Position numbers and translations under genes: made by a program
Source: an uncultured Alphaproteobacteria bacterium
GTDB lineage: Bacteria; Pseudomonadota; Alphaproteobacteria; Puniceispirillales; Marisalimonadaceae
Assembly (NCBI GenBank): GCA_937142855.1
Contig: CAKZQZ010000055.1
Coordinates: forward strand, 1-64,000
Direction of reading: 5' to 3'
Length of the DNA: 64,000 nucleotides
Part shown: positions 10,627 to 21,589 of the stretch, piece by piece
How the letters are laid out: each line of letters opens with the position of its first letter
Position numbering within the stretch: position 1 is the first letter of the stretch
Notes under the pieces: generated by a model
Database searches by the model: none
What the model was told of the DNA's origin: nothing
What the model saw: the letters and a program-made list of their open reading frames with translations, nothing else

Positions 10627-11193
10627 TTGAAAGTTAATGGTAACACCATCAAACCAGGTAATGTAATCGAGCATAAAGGTGGCTTGTGGGTTGCGACTAA
10701 AACCAGTCATGTCAAGCCTGGGAAAGGTGGAGCATTTGCCCAAATAGAACTAAGAAACTTAAAGGATGGCACTAAACTTAATGAGCGCTTTCGTTCATCA
10801 GAAAATATTGAAAAAGTAATATTAGAAGAAACACCTCATGTATTTTTATACAAAGAAGGTGAAAATTTGATCTTCATGAATAATGAAAATTATGAGCAGA
10901 TAAATATAGATATTAATTTAATAGGTGATCAGTCTGCATTTTTACAAGACGGTATGAACGTTATAATTAATATGTATAATGATGACCCAGTCTCGGTCAT
11001 TATGCCTGAAACATGCGTTGAAGAAGTAGTAGAAGCTGATGCCGTAATAAAAGGGCAAACAGTTTCTTCTTCGTTTAAACCAGCGGTTTTAAAAAATGGA
11101 ATAAAAGTGATGGTTCCTGGACATATCGAGACTGGAACCAAAATTGTAGTTAGACCCTCAGATTGTACATATATAGAAAAAGCTAAAAACTAG
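10627..11193 (+). CDS. efp: Elongation factor P (TTG start)
   Basis: GNVIEHKGGLWVATKTSHVKPGKGGAFAQIELRNLKDGTKLNERFRS; start codon ttg at 10627. Confidence 0.96.
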   Translation: MKVNGNTIKPGNVIEHKGGLWVATKTSHVKPGKGGAFAQIELRNLKDGTKLNERFRSSENIEKVILEETPHVFLYKEGENLIFMNNENYEQINIDINLIGDQSAFLQDGMNVIINMYNDDPVSVIMPETCVEEVVEADAVIKGQTVSSSFKPAVLKNGIKVMVPGHIETGTKIVVRPSDCTYIEKAKN

Positions 11194-11227
11194 AATTATT
11201 AAAAGCATATCTTTTTGCGGGATAACA

Positions 11228-12022
11228 ATGAGTAATAAATCACCCCTTCTAAACATTATGTCTCAATCTCTAAACAAAGTAACTAGAAACATTGTTAGAG
11301 ACTTTGGCGAAATTGAAAACTTACAAATTGCATCTTCATCAATAAATGATTTTGTCTCTAAGACTGAAAAAAAAATCTATGAATCCTTATCTTATGATTT
11401 AACAAAATCTAGACCTGAATGGGGTATAAAAATTAATAAAAATTTTACAGGTGATAAAGATAAGTATTATTGGGTAGTTGAAACATTAAATGGAAAATAT
11501 AATTTTTTACATGGATTACCATATTTTTGTATAACTATTTCAGTTGAATACAATAATGAGATTATTGCTACAATTATTCTAGATCCATTAAGAGATGAAA
11601 CTTTCTTTGCAGAAAAAGGAAAAGGTTCCTTTGTCAATGATAGAAGAATTAGGGTTACAAAAAGAGCTTCTCTGAACTCTTGTATTTTCTCCATTTATAA
11701 TGATAAGAAGAGTAATAAAATTCAAAAAATTAACTGTAATACTATTAGGTCATTAGCAATTAATTACTCAAGTTTAACGAGAGAGTTTGGGTCGTCAGCA
11801 CTAAGCTTTGCTTGGTTAGCATGTGGAAAGATAGATTGTTTGTTTATTGATAATTTAGATAAAAATCAAATTGCCTGTGGTTCTCTTCTAATTAAAGAAG
11901 CTGGGGGATATTTAACTAATACAAAATACATAGATGCTTATAAGTCTCCAAATGAATTTATAATTGGTGCAAATCCAACTTTACATAAAGAAATATTAAA
12001 AAAATTAAATAATATGAATTAA
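11228..12022 (+). CDS. suhB: Inositol monophosphatase family protein (SuhB-like)
   Basis: DPLRDETFFAEKGKGSFVNDRRIRV, IMPase fold; follows efp. Confidence 0.85.
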   Translation: MSNKSPLLNIMSQSLNKVTRNIVRDFGEIENLQIASSSINDFVSKTEKKIYESLSYDLTKSRPEWGIKINKNFTGDKDKYYWVVETLNGKYNFLHGLPYFCITISVEYNNEIIATIILDPLRDETFFAEKGKGSFVNDRRIRVTKRASLNSCIFSIYNDKKSNKIQKINCNTIRSLAINYSSLTREFGSSALSFAWLACGKIDCLFIDNLDKNQIACGSLLIKEAGGYLTNTKYIDAYKSPNEFIIGANPTLHKEILKKLNNMN

Positions 12023-12105
12023 ATTTTGATTAATTAAATTTAAAGTTTATGACATCAAAAAGTCATTTTTTAATGTTTTAGATTATAATTATTTAAGGAA
12101 AAACT

Positions 12106-13158
12106 ATGACAGACCCTAATAAATATGCACTTAGAATGTTGTTTCTGTTAATAATAGTAGCCTGTTTAATATTCTTTTTATTTGAGCCATTAAAAAACGC
12201 ATTTGAAGGTAACACGATTTTAAATAGTGTTATAATAAGCACCTTCATTTTAGGAGCTATATTTGCCTTTCGTCAAACTTATAGATTAAGTAACGAGGCC
12301 AAATGGCTCAAATTTATTAAAAAAAAGAATAGTCTAATGCCAGCCAACATTGCTTTAAAAATAAAACCTATTCTTTTAGCACCTGTCGCAGCAGTTCTTT
12401 CTGAAGATAGGAAAGATAATCCATCATTATCAGCTAATTCTTTAAGTACTATCTTAGATGGGGTGTCATCAAGATTAGACGAGAGTAGAGAAATTTTAAG
12501 GTATATGATTGGATTGCTTGTTTTCCTAGGTCTACTTGGAACGTTTTGGGGGCTTTTACAAACAATTTCATCTGTGTCGGGGGTTATAAATACAATTGAC
12601 CTTAACATTAATAATGGCGCAGAAGAAGGGAATGCCTTGTTTATGGATATTCAAAAAGGACTAAGTGCTCCGCTAGATGGTATGTCAACAGCATTTTCAT
12701 CTTCACTCTTTGGGTTAGCAGCTTCATTGATACTTGGGTTTTTGGACCTTCAGGTTGGTCAGGCAAGTAATAGATTTTTTAATGAATTAGAAGATTGGCT
12801 TTCACAAATGGCAATTTTTACTACAAATGAAAATGGAAATGCTGGCCTTAGTGAGGCCTCTATAGAGAGTCTGGCAATTGTTGCCAAAAGAGCAAATCAG
12901 AATGAAAATGAGAAAATTAGAATAAATGAAAATATTAATGAATTAACTATTGTCCTAAATAGATTAGTTGAAAAACTTGATGAGGATAGAAGCGTCAAAG
13001 ATCATTTGATTGGGATATCATCAATTTTAAAAAATTTGGGTGAACAAAATATTGATAAATTTTCAGAAGTTCAAAATAATTTAACAATTGAATTAAGAGC
13101 AATTTCTAAACAGCTATCTAAAGCTGAAAAATCTGAAAATAAATTTGATCATAAATAA
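12106..13158 (+). CDS. MotA/TolQ/ExbB-like proton channel protein
   Basis: IGLLVFLGLLGTFWGLLQTISSV, GLSAPLDGMSTAFSSSLFGLAASLILGFLDLQ. Confidence 0.8.
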   Translation: MTDPNKYALRMLFLLIIVACLIFFLFEPLKNAFEGNTILNSVIISTFILGAIFAFRQTYRLSNEAKWLKFIKKKNSLMPANIALKIKPILLAPVAAVLSEDRKDNPSLSANSLSTILDGVSSRLDESREILRYMIGLLVFLGLLGTFWGLLQTISSVSGVINTIDLNINNGAEEGNALFMDIQKGLSAPLDGMSTAFSSSLFGLAASLILGFLDLQVGQASNRFFNELEDWLSQMAIFTTNENGNAGLSEASIESLAIVAKRANQNENEKIRINENINELTIVLNRLVEKLDEDRSVKDHLIGISSILKNLGEQNIDKFSEVQNNLTIELRAISKQLSKAEKSENKFDHK

Positions 13159-13186
13159 TTTTTATAAATTTTTGTAGAGATTTGAA

Positions 13187-14332
13187 ATGATAGTTAGCAA
13201 AATAAGAAAAAGGCAAGTTGATTACACATGGCCAGGATTTGTAGACGCTTTATCAAGTCTTTTGATGGTAATTATATTTGTTTTAATGATTTTTGTTTTA
13301 TCTCAGTTTTTTCTTTCTCAAAAGATGAGTGGACAAGATGAAGCTTTAATCAATTTAAGGAATAGTTTAGCTGAATTAGGAGAGCTCCTTTCTCTTGAGA
13401 GGGACACTACAACTGAACTAACATCACAATTATCAATTCTAGAAACAAAAATTACGAAATTTAAAAACGAACTTGAAGATGAAAAAAAACTTTCATCTGA
13501 ATTTAGAGAAAAGCTTGAGTCAAAAAACGATATAATAAGCTCAAATCAAAGTAAAATTTTAGAATTACAAAATGAAATTGATGATAAAATTCAAAATACT
13601 CTTCTTCTTCAAAATAATATAAATAATTTGAACAAAAGAATTGATTCAAGTCAATTAGAGTTAAATCAAAAAAATGACGAAATTAGCGCAAGTCAAAAAG
13701 AGATTAACACATTAATCTCAGCATCTTTAAAATTAAGAAACAAACTTTCACAATTACAAACATTGTTATCTGCATATAAAGCTAAAGATAAAAAAGAAAA
13801 AGTTAAAACCATTAATGTTGGAAAAGGTTTAAATAGTGCACTCGCTAGAAGAGTTGAAGAACTTCAAAAATTTAGGTCAGATTTTTTTGGGAGAGTAAGA
13901 GAGCTTATAAAAGGTAGAAAAGAAATACGAATTGTAGGAGATAGGTTTGTTTTTCAATCAGAAGTTCTTTTTGGACTTGGTTCTGATGAATTAGGTACTG
14001 CAGGTAAAATAGAAATGAAAAAACTGGCCACAACATTAATGGAAATAGAAAAATCGCTTCCAACAGATATTGACTGGATTCTTCAAATAGAAGGACATAC
14101 TGATAGCCTACCAGTGAAAAGAGGACAAAGTTATGCAGATAATTGGGAATTATCAACAAAAAGAGCGCTCTCTGTACTAAGGTTTTTAATTAAAGAAGGT
14201 ATTAATCCACAAAAGTTATCTGCATCTGGTTTTGGAAGTTATCAGCCTATTGATGCTAAAAATACTGACGAAGCAAGAATGAAAAACAGAAGAATAGAAA
14301 TGAAAATCACTCAAAGTACAATATCAAAATAA
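13187..14332 (+). CDS. MotB/OmpA-like peptidoglycan-binding protein with long coiled coil
   Basis: Single N-terminal TM (VDYTWPGFVDALSSLLMVIIFVLMIFVL), coiled coil, OmpA-like C-terminus (IEGHTDSLPVKRG...NWELSTKRALSVLRFL...ASGFGSYQPI). Confidence 0.88.
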   Translation: MIVSKIRKRQVDYTWPGFVDALSSLLMVIIFVLMIFVLSQFFLSQKMSGQDEALINLRNSLAELGELLSLERDTTTELTSQLSILETKITKFKNELEDEKKLSSEFREKLESKNDIISSNQSKILELQNEIDDKIQNTLLLQNNINNLNKRIDSSQLELNQKNDEISASQKEINTLISASLKLRNKLSQLQTLLSAYKAKDKKEKVKTINVGKGLNSALARRVEELQKFRSDFFGRVRELIKGRKEIRIVGDRFVFQSEVLFGLGSDELGTAGKIEMKKLATTLMEIEKSLPTDIDWILQIEGHTDSLPVKRGQSYADNWELSTKRALSVLRFLIKEGINPQKLSASGFGSYQPIDAKNTDEARMKNRRIEMKITQSTISK

Positions 14333-14341
14333 AGTTATAAA

Positions 14342-14638
14342 ATGATAGAACAACTAATTAAAAAATTTGAAGCAAACTCTTTAAAACACCTTATATTAAT
14401 TTTTACTATCTTTGCTTTAAGTGGCTCGGGCTCTTTACTAGTTTCTTCTCCCATTATGATAGCTATCGATTTAAAAAGTTTTGTAACTTCCTATCCATTG
14501 TATATTTTGATAAGAATTTTAATTATTATTCCTATTTATCAACTCATGTTAATTATCATTGCTACAATCTTTGGAGAGTTTAAATATTTTTGGCGATTTG
14601 AAAAAAAATTTTTACAACGTCTACGAATAATAAAATAA
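14342..14638 (+). CDS. Small two-TM membrane protein, unknown function
   Basis: 98 aa ORF with two predicted TM segments directly downstream of the MotAB-like pair. Confidence 0.7.
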   Translation: MIEQLIKKFEANSLKHLILIFTIFALSGSGSLLVSSPIMIAIDLKSFVTSYPLYILIRILIIIPIYQLMLIIIATIFGEFKYFWRFEKKFLQRLRIIK

Positions 14639-14707
14639 TTGAAATTGCTTGTACTTAAACTATTTTAATTGTAAGTATTGTAAAAATTCTAACACTCGAG
14701 ATACACT

Positions 14708-14935
14708 ATGAAAAAAGATATACATCCAGACTATCATGAAATTACCGTAATTATGACTGACGGTACTGAATATAAGACTAGATCTACTATGGGGAAAGCT
14801 GGTGATACTCTTAAACTTGATATAGACCCTAAATCACATCCAGCTTGGACAGGACAACATAGGATTTTAGACTCTGGTGGCCAAGTTGCACGTTTTAACA
14901 AACGTTTCTCAGGATTAGGTGTAAAAACTGATTAA
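14708..14935 (+). CDS. rpmE: 50S ribosomal protein bL31
   Basis: [49 protein letters not shown]. Confidence 0.97.
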   Translation: MKKDIHPDYHEITVIMTDGTEYKTRSTMGKAGDTLKLDIDPKSHPAWTGQHRILDSGGQVARFNKRFSGLGVKTD

Positions 14936-17025
14936 ACTAAAATAAGATTAAATTTAAAAAATTTATTTATATTATCCGATAGCTCATTTAACAAAGATAA
15001 TCTATTAAATTTAACTCTTTCATTATTATCGTTAACAATAACTTTTTCAAAAAATGCCTCGATTATATGATCTAATTTTAAGAATTGATTAATAATTAAA
15101 TTTTGACTATTGATATCGAATTCAAATTTATTTATTTGATCTTCTAACATATTTACCATTTTAAATAATTCTCGCTCTTCATCTATCTTAAACAAAGTTT
15201 CATTAACTTTATTTAGTCTAAATTTTGAAATATCTGAATGATTCAAGACATTATGAACTCTTTTAAAACCTATTAAAAAGGTTTTAAACTCTGCATCATT
15301 TTTTTGGTTTTCTAGTAAGTTTATCCTTCGAATAAGTATTGGTATCGGAATATTAAAGCTATTTTTTAAAGACATAACTGAATCTATAATATCAAGACTT
15401 ATGTTTTGTTGATTTAAAACAAATTTAATTTTGTCAATTATAAAGTCATTTAAACTTTTGTGGGTTGATTCTGAATAGCTACCGAATGATTTAAAAGCTT
15501 CAACAAAAATATCATTAATTGAAATATTTAAATTATGATTTATTAATATTTGAACAATAGCAAAGCCTGTTCTTCTTAAGGCAAATGGATCTTTTGAGCC
15601 AGTTGGTTGTTTATTAATAATAAAAAAACCAGTTAAAGTGTCAATCTTATCAATAATTGATAACAAACAACCTAGCTTTGTTCTCGGAATAGTATCTAAC
15701 AAACCTTTAGGTTTGTAATGATCAAAAATTGCGTCTGAAACTTCTTTAGGTTGACCTTGTAATTGAGAATAATATCCTCCCATAATTCCTTGCAGTTCAG
15801 GGAATTCTCCAACCATTTCAGAAATTAGATCGGCTTTAGATAATAAAGAAGCTTGTTTTGCGAAATCCTGATTTACATCAAATACCTTAGAGAAAAAAAC
15901 TGAAGTTTTTGACATTCTTTTTGTTTTTTCCTTGAGGGAACCTAAACCTTCATGAAATTGAACGTTTTTTAATTTTTCATTCAATTCTTCTAAATTGTTT
16001 TCTTTATCAGAGTTCCAAAAAAATTTTGCATCTGACAGCCTTGCTTTAAGAACTCTTTCATTACCCTTAATAATATTACTGTCTCTTACTTTGTCTGGTA
16101 AACTATTTGATATAAATAAAAATTTTGGTAGTAAATTATTATTTTTATCAATAATAGAAAAATATTTTTGATGAACTCTCATGGCTGTCGATAAAACTTC
16201 ACGTGGCAAGCTCATAAACTCTTCACTTATTGAGCCTTCTAATACACTAGGAAATTCTGCCAACCCCAAAACTTCATTTAATAAAATTTCATCTTCAAGA
16301 ATTTTAGTTTCTTTGTTTTTTATTAATGCACCGATATCATGTAAAATTTTCTGTTTTCTTTTTTTTCTATCTAACAATACATGATTTTTTTTGAGTAAAA
16401 TCTCATAGTCACGGATACTTTTGAGAATAATTTTTTTGTTATTATACCTATGACCAAAAGTAAAATTATTAAAAGTTAAAAAACAATCATTACCTAAATC
16501 AAATTTACCCTTAACCACTTCATCATTTAATAATAATAATATATTTCTAAGAGGTCTTGCCCATTTAAAGGTTGTGTTAGACCACCTTTGACTTTTGGGC
16601 CAAACAAACTTTTTTAAAATTTCTTCTATAACAACTGGTAAAACTTGAGATGTTTTTTTTCCCTTTTCAATATCTGAAAAGAAATAGAAATCACCATTTT
16701 TTGTTTTTTTTATAAATGTATCAGAAATATTAATTTTTTTAGATTTTAAGAACCCTGTTAAAGCTTTTTCATTTGAACCAACTCTTGGGCCTCTTATTTC
16801 AATATTTTTATCCTTCTGTGTTAATTCGATATTATTAATTATTAAAGATAAATGCCTTGGTCCACTATAGGTAAAACATTCTTCATAGCCTATACCCCTG
16901 GAAGAAAGAGAAGATTTAAATAAACGTTCTAATTGCTTTTCTGATTCTAATTGCATTCTTGCAGGAATTTCTTCAGAAAAAATTTCAAACAATAAGTTTC
17001 CACTGTTATTATCGAAATTATTCAT
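14932..17025 (-). CDS. glyS: Glycine--tRNA ligase beta subunit
   Basis: [16 protein letters not shown]-terminus; paired with glyQ. Confidence 0.97.
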   Translation of the reverse strand: MNNFDNNSGNLLFEIFSEEIPARMQLESEKQLERLFKSSLSSRGIGYEECFTYSGPRHLSLIINNIELTQKDKNIEIRGPRVGSNEKALTGFLKSKKINISDTFIKKTKNGDFYFFSDIEKGKKTSQVLPVVIEEILKKFVWPKSQRWSNTTFKWARPLRNILLLLNDEVVKGKFDLGNDCFLTFNNFTFGHRYNNKKIILKSIRDYEILLKKNHVLLDRKKRKQKILHDIGALIKNKETKILEDEILLNEVLGLAEFPSVLEGSISEEFMSLPREVLSTAMRVHQKYFSIIDKNNNLLPKFLFISNSLPDKVRDSNIIKGNERVLKARLSDAKFFWNSDKENNLEELNEKLKNVQFHEGLGSLKEKTKRMSKTSVFFSKVFDVNQDFAKQASLLSKADLISEMVGEFPELQGIMGGYYSQLQGQPKEVSDAIFDHYKPKGLLDTIPRTKLGCLLSIIDKIDTLTGFFIINKQPTGSKDPFALRRTGFAIVQILINHNLNISINDIFVEAFKSFGSYSESTHKSLNDFIIDKIKFVLNQQNISLDIIDSVMSLKNSFNIPIPILIRRINLLENQKNDAEFKTFLIGFKRVHNVLNHSDISKFRLNKVNETLFKIDEERELFKMVNMLEDQINKFEFDINSQNLIINQFLKLDHIIEAFFEKVIVNDNNERVKFNRLSLLNELSDNINKFFKFNLILV

Positions 17026-17920
17026 GCAATTTACCCATCCAAGCTAGACAACATGATCTTGCCATATCTCTTACCCTTAAAATATATGACTGTCTTTCAG
17101 ATACAGATATAACACCTCTTGCATCCATAAGGTTAAAAATATGACTTGCCTTAATACATTGATGGTATGCAGGTATAGAAAGTGGTTTGCTCGGGCTGCT
17201 TAGAAGGTTATTACACTCATTTTCAGCATCATTAAAATGGTCAAACAAAGAAGAAGCATCTGATCTTTCAAAATTATATTCAGAAAATTCTTTTTCCTGC
17301 TTTAAAAAAATATCTCCATAAGTTTTACCTCCGTCAATTTTGGGGATGCCATCCCAATCAATATCATATACATTTTCAATTTTTTGTATAAACATCGCCA
17401 GTCTTTCTAACCCATATGTTATTTCGCTAGCAACAGGCTTAACTTCTATACCACCAACTTGTTGAAAATAAGTAAATTGGCTAATTTCCATACCATCACA
17501 CCAAATTTCCCATCCTAATCCTGATGCGCCAAGGGTCGGGCTTTCCCAATCATCTTCAACAAATCTAATATCATGATTTTTGGGATTTAAACCAATTGCT
17601 TTTAAACTCTCTAGATACAATTCTTGAATGTTTTCTGGTGATGGTTGAATTACAACTTGAAATTGGAAATAATGTTGAAGTCTGTTTGGATTTTCTCCAT
17701 ATCTTCCATCTGTGGGTCTTCTACAAGGTTGAACATAGGCAGCCTTCCAAATTGGATCTGGACCTAAAACTCTTAACACAGTAGCTGGATGAAATGTACC
17801 AGCACCTACTTCTAAATCATATGGTTGTAAGAGAACACATCCTTGATTCATCCAATAAGTTTGAAGATTCATTATTATATTTTGAAAAGAAGATTTTTTG
17901 CTCATTGTATTAGTTTTCAA
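17018..17920 (-). CDS. glyQ: Glycine--tRNA ligase alpha subunit
   Basis: [37 protein letters not shown]. Confidence 0.98.
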   Translation of the reverse strand: MKTNTMSKKSSFQNIIMNLQTYWMNQGCVLLQPYDLEVGAGTFHPATVLRVLGPDPIWKAAYVQPCRRPTDGRYGENPNRLQHYFQFQVVIQPSPENIQELYLESLKAIGLNPKNHDIRFVEDDWESPTLGASGLGWEIWCDGMEISQFTYFQQVGGIEVKPVASEITYGLERLAMFIQKIENVYDIDWDGIPKIDGGKTYGDIFLKQEKEFSEYNFERSDASSLFDHFNDAENECNNLLSSPSKPLSIPAYHQCIKASHIFNLMDARGVISVSERQSYILRVRDMARSCCLAWMGKLHE

Positions 17921-17971
17921 TAAATTGATGCGTTAATATTAGTTTTGCTGTGTGTTAAGTAGGAATATGAG

Positions 17972-18184
17972 TTAAATACATTCTTTATTATTACATTTAT
18001 CTCCTGTGCTCCATAAACCACATTTTTCACATTTATAAGCATCTATACCTTTTTTATTTTTATTATCATTATTCGGTTGATTATTTCTTGAATTAATTTT
18101 TCTTTTTTCAATAATTTTAAATACATACCATACACATAATAAAATTATAACTAACCAAAAAATTTTACCTATAGAAAGCATCAT
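17972..18184 (-). CDS. Small membrane protein with C-terminal zinc-ribbon-like CxxC motif
   Basis: ORF extends to 18220, but the likely start is the internal MMLSIGKIFWLV (18184 or 18181), just after the upstream stop; one TM and YKCEKCGLW...CNNKEC. Confidence 0.65.
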   Translation of the reverse strand: MMLSIGKIFWLVIILLCVWYVFKIIEKRKINSRNNQPNNDNKNKKGIDAYKCEKCGLWSTGDKCNNKECI

Positions 18185-18185
18185 T

Positions 18186-18995
18186 TTATAATCCAAATCT
18201 CTTAAACAGACTTCTTTCATCGATTTTATAAATAAGCATGTCTAATGATCCAGATAATAAATTAGCAAAACCAAAAAATTTTTTCTTTGGTGAAAACTCC
18301 TTTGTCTTGACATTATCGCCAAACCTTTCCTTAAGAATAGTTTTCATCTCTCCAAATCCATCTATTAGACCGATCTCTATGCTTTCTTCACCCGACCAAA
18401 AAGCCCCCGTAAAGACTTCTTTATTTTTATCATCAATTTTACTACCTCTTCTTGACTTAACGAAGGAAATAAACTGTTGATGAAGTTGCTTTTGAATGTC
18501 TTTTAACCTTTTTACTTCATCCTTTTTTTCTGGCATAAACGGATCTAAGATAGCTTTATTATCACCTGAAGTATAAAGGCGGCGGTCAACTCCAATTTTT
18601 TCTATTGCTTTATCAAATCCAAATCCAGAAGAAACAACACCTATTGAACCAACTATCGAAGCTCTACTGGCAAAAATTTCATCTGCTGCACATGCAAGCC
18701 AATAACCACCAGAAGCAGCTACATCTTCTACAAAGGCTAACACTGGGATGTTATTTTTTTCAGATAATTCCCTAATACGTTTTGCAATCATCTCTGACTG
18801 AACTGGTGATCCACCTGGTGAATTTATTTGTAATGCTACAGCTTTTAAATTTTTCAAAGAAAAGGCCTCTTCAATATTTTTATCAATTTCATGTAAATTC
18901 AAACCTTTTCTTCTACCCATGTTTGGAGAGATAACTCCATTGAGCGGTATTATTGATACGTTTTGTGACTTTCTGAAAATAGAAAGGAAACCCAT
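18186..18995 (-). CDS. S49 family signal peptide peptidase (SppA/SohB-like)
   Basis: NSPGGSPVQSEMIAKRIRE, VEDVAASGGYWLACAADEIFA. Confidence 0.9.
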   Translation of the reverse strand: MGFLSIFRKSQNVSIIPLNGVISPNMGRRKGLNLHEIDKNIEEAFSLKNLKAVALQINSPGGSPVQSEMIAKRIRELSEKNNIPVLAFVEDVAASGGYWLACAADEIFASRASIVGSIGVVSSGFGFDKAIEKIGVDRRLYTSGDNKAILDPFMPEKKDEVKRLKDIQKQLHQQFISFVKSRRGSKIDDKNKEVFTGAFWSGEESIEIGLIDGFGEMKTILKERFGDNVKTKEFSPKKKFFGFANLLSGSLDMLIYKIDERSLFKRFGL

Positions 18996-19070
18996 GTATA
19001 TGTCCTTTTCTTAAATAGGCTGAGATTAAAAATTAATATTGTTATTTAAATACTACAATTATTTATTTTC

Positions 19071-19847
19071 TTAAATAAATTGTTTATAAAACTTAAAAAC
19101 ACCATCTTCACTAATTAATTTTGCTTTTTTTGTCATTTTACCTTGCTGATTATATAAAACTAAACCTGGCATTAATTCTGTGGGTCCATTACCACCTTTT
19201 CTGGCAAAAACTATTACTCTTTTAGAAAGCTTTTTATTATTTGGCCATATTGGAAAAATTTTAAAAGAACCAGATTTTGAGCTCAAATAATTTAAGGTTT
19301 CATCCAAAATATCCGTTGAAATAATTAAAAAAATTTTACCTTCATCCTTTAATAACTTTAACGAACTTTCTAACCATTTTTTTAAATTAACGATCCTTTT
19401 GGCGCTATCTTCTAAAATATTCTTTGATCTATTATTTTCTTTTTTATGAAAAGGAGGATTGGATACTACTAAATCAAAACTATTTTTTAAATTATTATCA
19501 AAATTAAAAACATCATTATCTATCGTTTCGATTTTATCTTGAAAATTATTTATTTTTATATTTTCTTCAGCAAGAATTAAATATTCTCTTTTATTATCAA
19601 TTGCTAAAATTTTGGAATTGGGGTTTCTAAAAGCTATAATCAAACTTACGGTTCCAACCCCAGAACCAACATCAGCAATATAGAATTTTCTGTTCTTCTT
19701 TGTTTCTATAAAACCATTAACAAATGAAGCTAAAAAAACCGCATCTGATCCGAATCTAAAACCCTTTTTATACTGAATGACTGATAGACTTCCATTTAGA
19801 ATATTATCATGGGTTTTTTGGTTAAAAGACATTAAATCTTCTCTCAT
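19071..19847 (-). CDS. tRNA1(Val) (adenine-N6)-methyltransferase-like
   Basis: FRFGSDAVFLASF, VGSGVGTVSL, VVSNPPFHKK (NPPF motif). Confidence 0.82.
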   Translation of the reverse strand: MREDLMSFNQKTHDNILNGSLSVIQYKKGFRFGSDAVFLASFVNGFIETKKNRKFYIADVGSGVGTVSLIIAFRNPNSKILAIDNKREYLILAEENIKINNFQDKIETIDNDVFNFDNNLKNSFDLVVSNPPFHKKENNRSKNILEDSAKRIVNLKKWLESSLKLLKDEGKIFLIISTDILDETLNYLSSKSGSFKIFPIWPNNKKLSKRVIVFARKGGNGPTELMPGLVLYNQQGKMTKKAKLISEDGVFKFYKQFI

Positions 19848-19920
19848 TTTTATAACATAAATGTTTAATATAATTTATTACCAAGTTATATTAAATGATA
19901 TGAAATAATTGGAAACATAA

Positions 19921-20925
19921 ATGAAAAAATCAAATAAGATTAACACAACATCAAGCGTGGTTAATCTAAAGAATTCTCTAAAAAAAAGTTTAAAGGCCGT
20001 AGATGAAGAAATAATATATAGGCTTGATAAATCAATACCCTTAATAAATGATATAGGTCAACATTTAATCAATGCTTCTGGGAAAAGAATTCGTCCTTTA
20101 CTTACCTTGGCTATGGCAGCACACTTAAATGATATTTCTCGAAAACCAATAATATTAGCCGCAGCTGTTGAATTTATTCATACAGCAACCCTTTTACATG
20201 ACGATGTTGTTGATGAATCAAATTTAAGAAGAGGGAAAAAAACAGCAAATATTATATGGGGAAATGAATTTAGTGTTTTAGCGGGTGACTTTCTATTTGC
20301 TCAATCTTTTGAGTTAATGGTTGAAACAGAATCTCTAGAGGCTTTATCTAGTTTAGCAACTGCATCTTGTAAAATAACCCAAGGGGAATTTCAACAAATG
20401 CAAATTGCAAACAAACCCGATACTAGCATTAAAGATTACTTTGATGTAATTGGCAAAAAAACTGCTGAGTTATTTGGTGCTTCTTGTGAAAGTGGTATTA
20501 TAGTAGCAGGAGGGAATAAAAATTTACAAAAAGCTGCATATGACTATGGTTATAACCTTGGCCTAGCATTTCAAGTTATTGATGACTTAATGGATTTTTC
20601 TCAAGATTCCAATAAAATGGGGAAAAATTTAGGTGATGACTTCAAATTAGGTAAAACTACCCTTCCAATAATTTTAGTATGGGAAAAAAGTAATAAAAAA
20701 GAAAAACAGTTTTGGGATAGAACCCTAAAAGAATTAAATCAAAACTCTTCTGATTTGAACACAGCCTTGGAAATTTTTAATAAATATAATATTTTTGTTG
20801 AGTGCAAGAAAATAGCTGCAGAATTTATAATTAAATCTATAAAATCACTAGAAGATTTTTCAAATAGTAAATTTAAAGATTATTTGATCGGATTAGCCAA
20901 CGAGAGCATTGATAGATCTAAATGA
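19921..20925 (+). CDS. Polyprenyl (octaprenyl-type) diphosphate synthase
   Basis: LLHDDVVDESNLRRG and QVIDDLMDFSQD Asp-rich motifs. Confidence 0.92.
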   Translation: MKKSNKINTTSSVVNLKNSLKKSLKAVDEEIIYRLDKSIPLINDIGQHLINASGKRIRPLLTLAMAAHLNDISRKPIILAAAVEFIHTATLLHDDVVDESNLRRGKKTANIIWGNEFSVLAGDFLFAQSFELMVETESLEALSSLATASCKITQGEFQQMQIANKPDTSIKDYFDVIGKKTAELFGASCESGIIVAGGNKNLQKAAYDYGYNLGLAFQVIDDLMDFSQDSNKMGKNLGDDFKLGKTTLPIILVWEKSNKKEKQFWDRTLKELNQNSSDLNTALEIFNKYNIFVECKKIAAEFIIKSIKSLEDFSNSKFKDYLIGLANESIDRSK

Positions 20926-20935
20926 GTTTTAATAA

Positions 20936-21589
20936 ATGAATAATATAATATCTAAAAATTCAAATGATGAAAAAGAAATAGCTATTAGAAAAGCACGAGA
21001 GAAACTAAAAAATATAATAAAAGAAAATGATAAATTTAATCTAAGAGATCTATCAAGAATTCTTAAAAAAAATGATGCCTACTTACAACAATATCTTTTT
21101 AGAGGAACTCCAAGAATTCTTCCTGAAGAATATCGTTATAGGTTAGCACAAACACTTGAAATTAATATAAATGAAATAACACCAAACTGGTATGCTCAAA
21201 ACTTAGTTGAAAATAAAATAATTACATTTGAAAATATCGAAAAAAAATATAGTTCATCACCAAGAAAAATAAGCCTTTCTGAAGAGTTATTATCAGATAT
21301 ACTCCCTACAAACTTGGAAAAATTATTTTATTTTCAAACTCATACACATGATTACAAAATAACTACTATCGTGGATACTAACGTAAATGAATATATAGGA
21401 CCAAATCTTTATTTATTAAATGATAAAGATACTTTTTTTTTAGCATATGTTAAGGAAAGCGAACTTAAAGATAATAGAATGAATGTAAAACCATTTTTAA
21501 AAACATTTCATTCTTTTCATATAGCATCGAAGCTTTTAAAAATAAGCGCAAAAGTTTTATGGCAAAGCTCTAAAATAATTTATGAATAA
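20936..21589 (+). CDS. HTH regulator related to alphaproteobacterial S24-type repressors, with divergent C-terminus
   Basis: LRDLSRILKKNDAYLQQYLFRGTPRILPEEYRYRLAQ resembles the N-AYLQQ-RGTP HTH of S24-family regulators. Confidence 0.55.
   Translation: MNNIISKNSNDEKEIAIRKAREKLKNIIKENDKFNLRDLSRILKKNDAYLQQYLFRGTPRILPEEYRYRLAQTLEININEITPNWYAQNLVENKIITFENIEKKYSSSPRKISLSEELLSDILPTNLEKLFYFQTHTHDYKITTIVDTNVNEYIGPNLYLLNDKDTFFLAYVKESELKDNRMNVKPFLKTFHSFHIASKLLKISAKVLWQSSKIIYE

Noticed and set aside
10627-11193. EF-P start anomaly (TTG) as a non-canonical start finding
   Set aside because: TTG is a standard alternative bacterial start and follows the fba stop directly; not comparable to the ATT/ATA cases.
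12279-12608. 109-aa minus-strand ORF inside the MotA-like gene
   Set aside because: Antisense to a well-supported coding frame; no motif.
12106-14332. Possible Zorya-type defence system (ZorA/ZorB-like)
   Set aside because: Only a stator-like pair is present; no ZorC/D/E-like or helicase/nuclease genes are adjacent.
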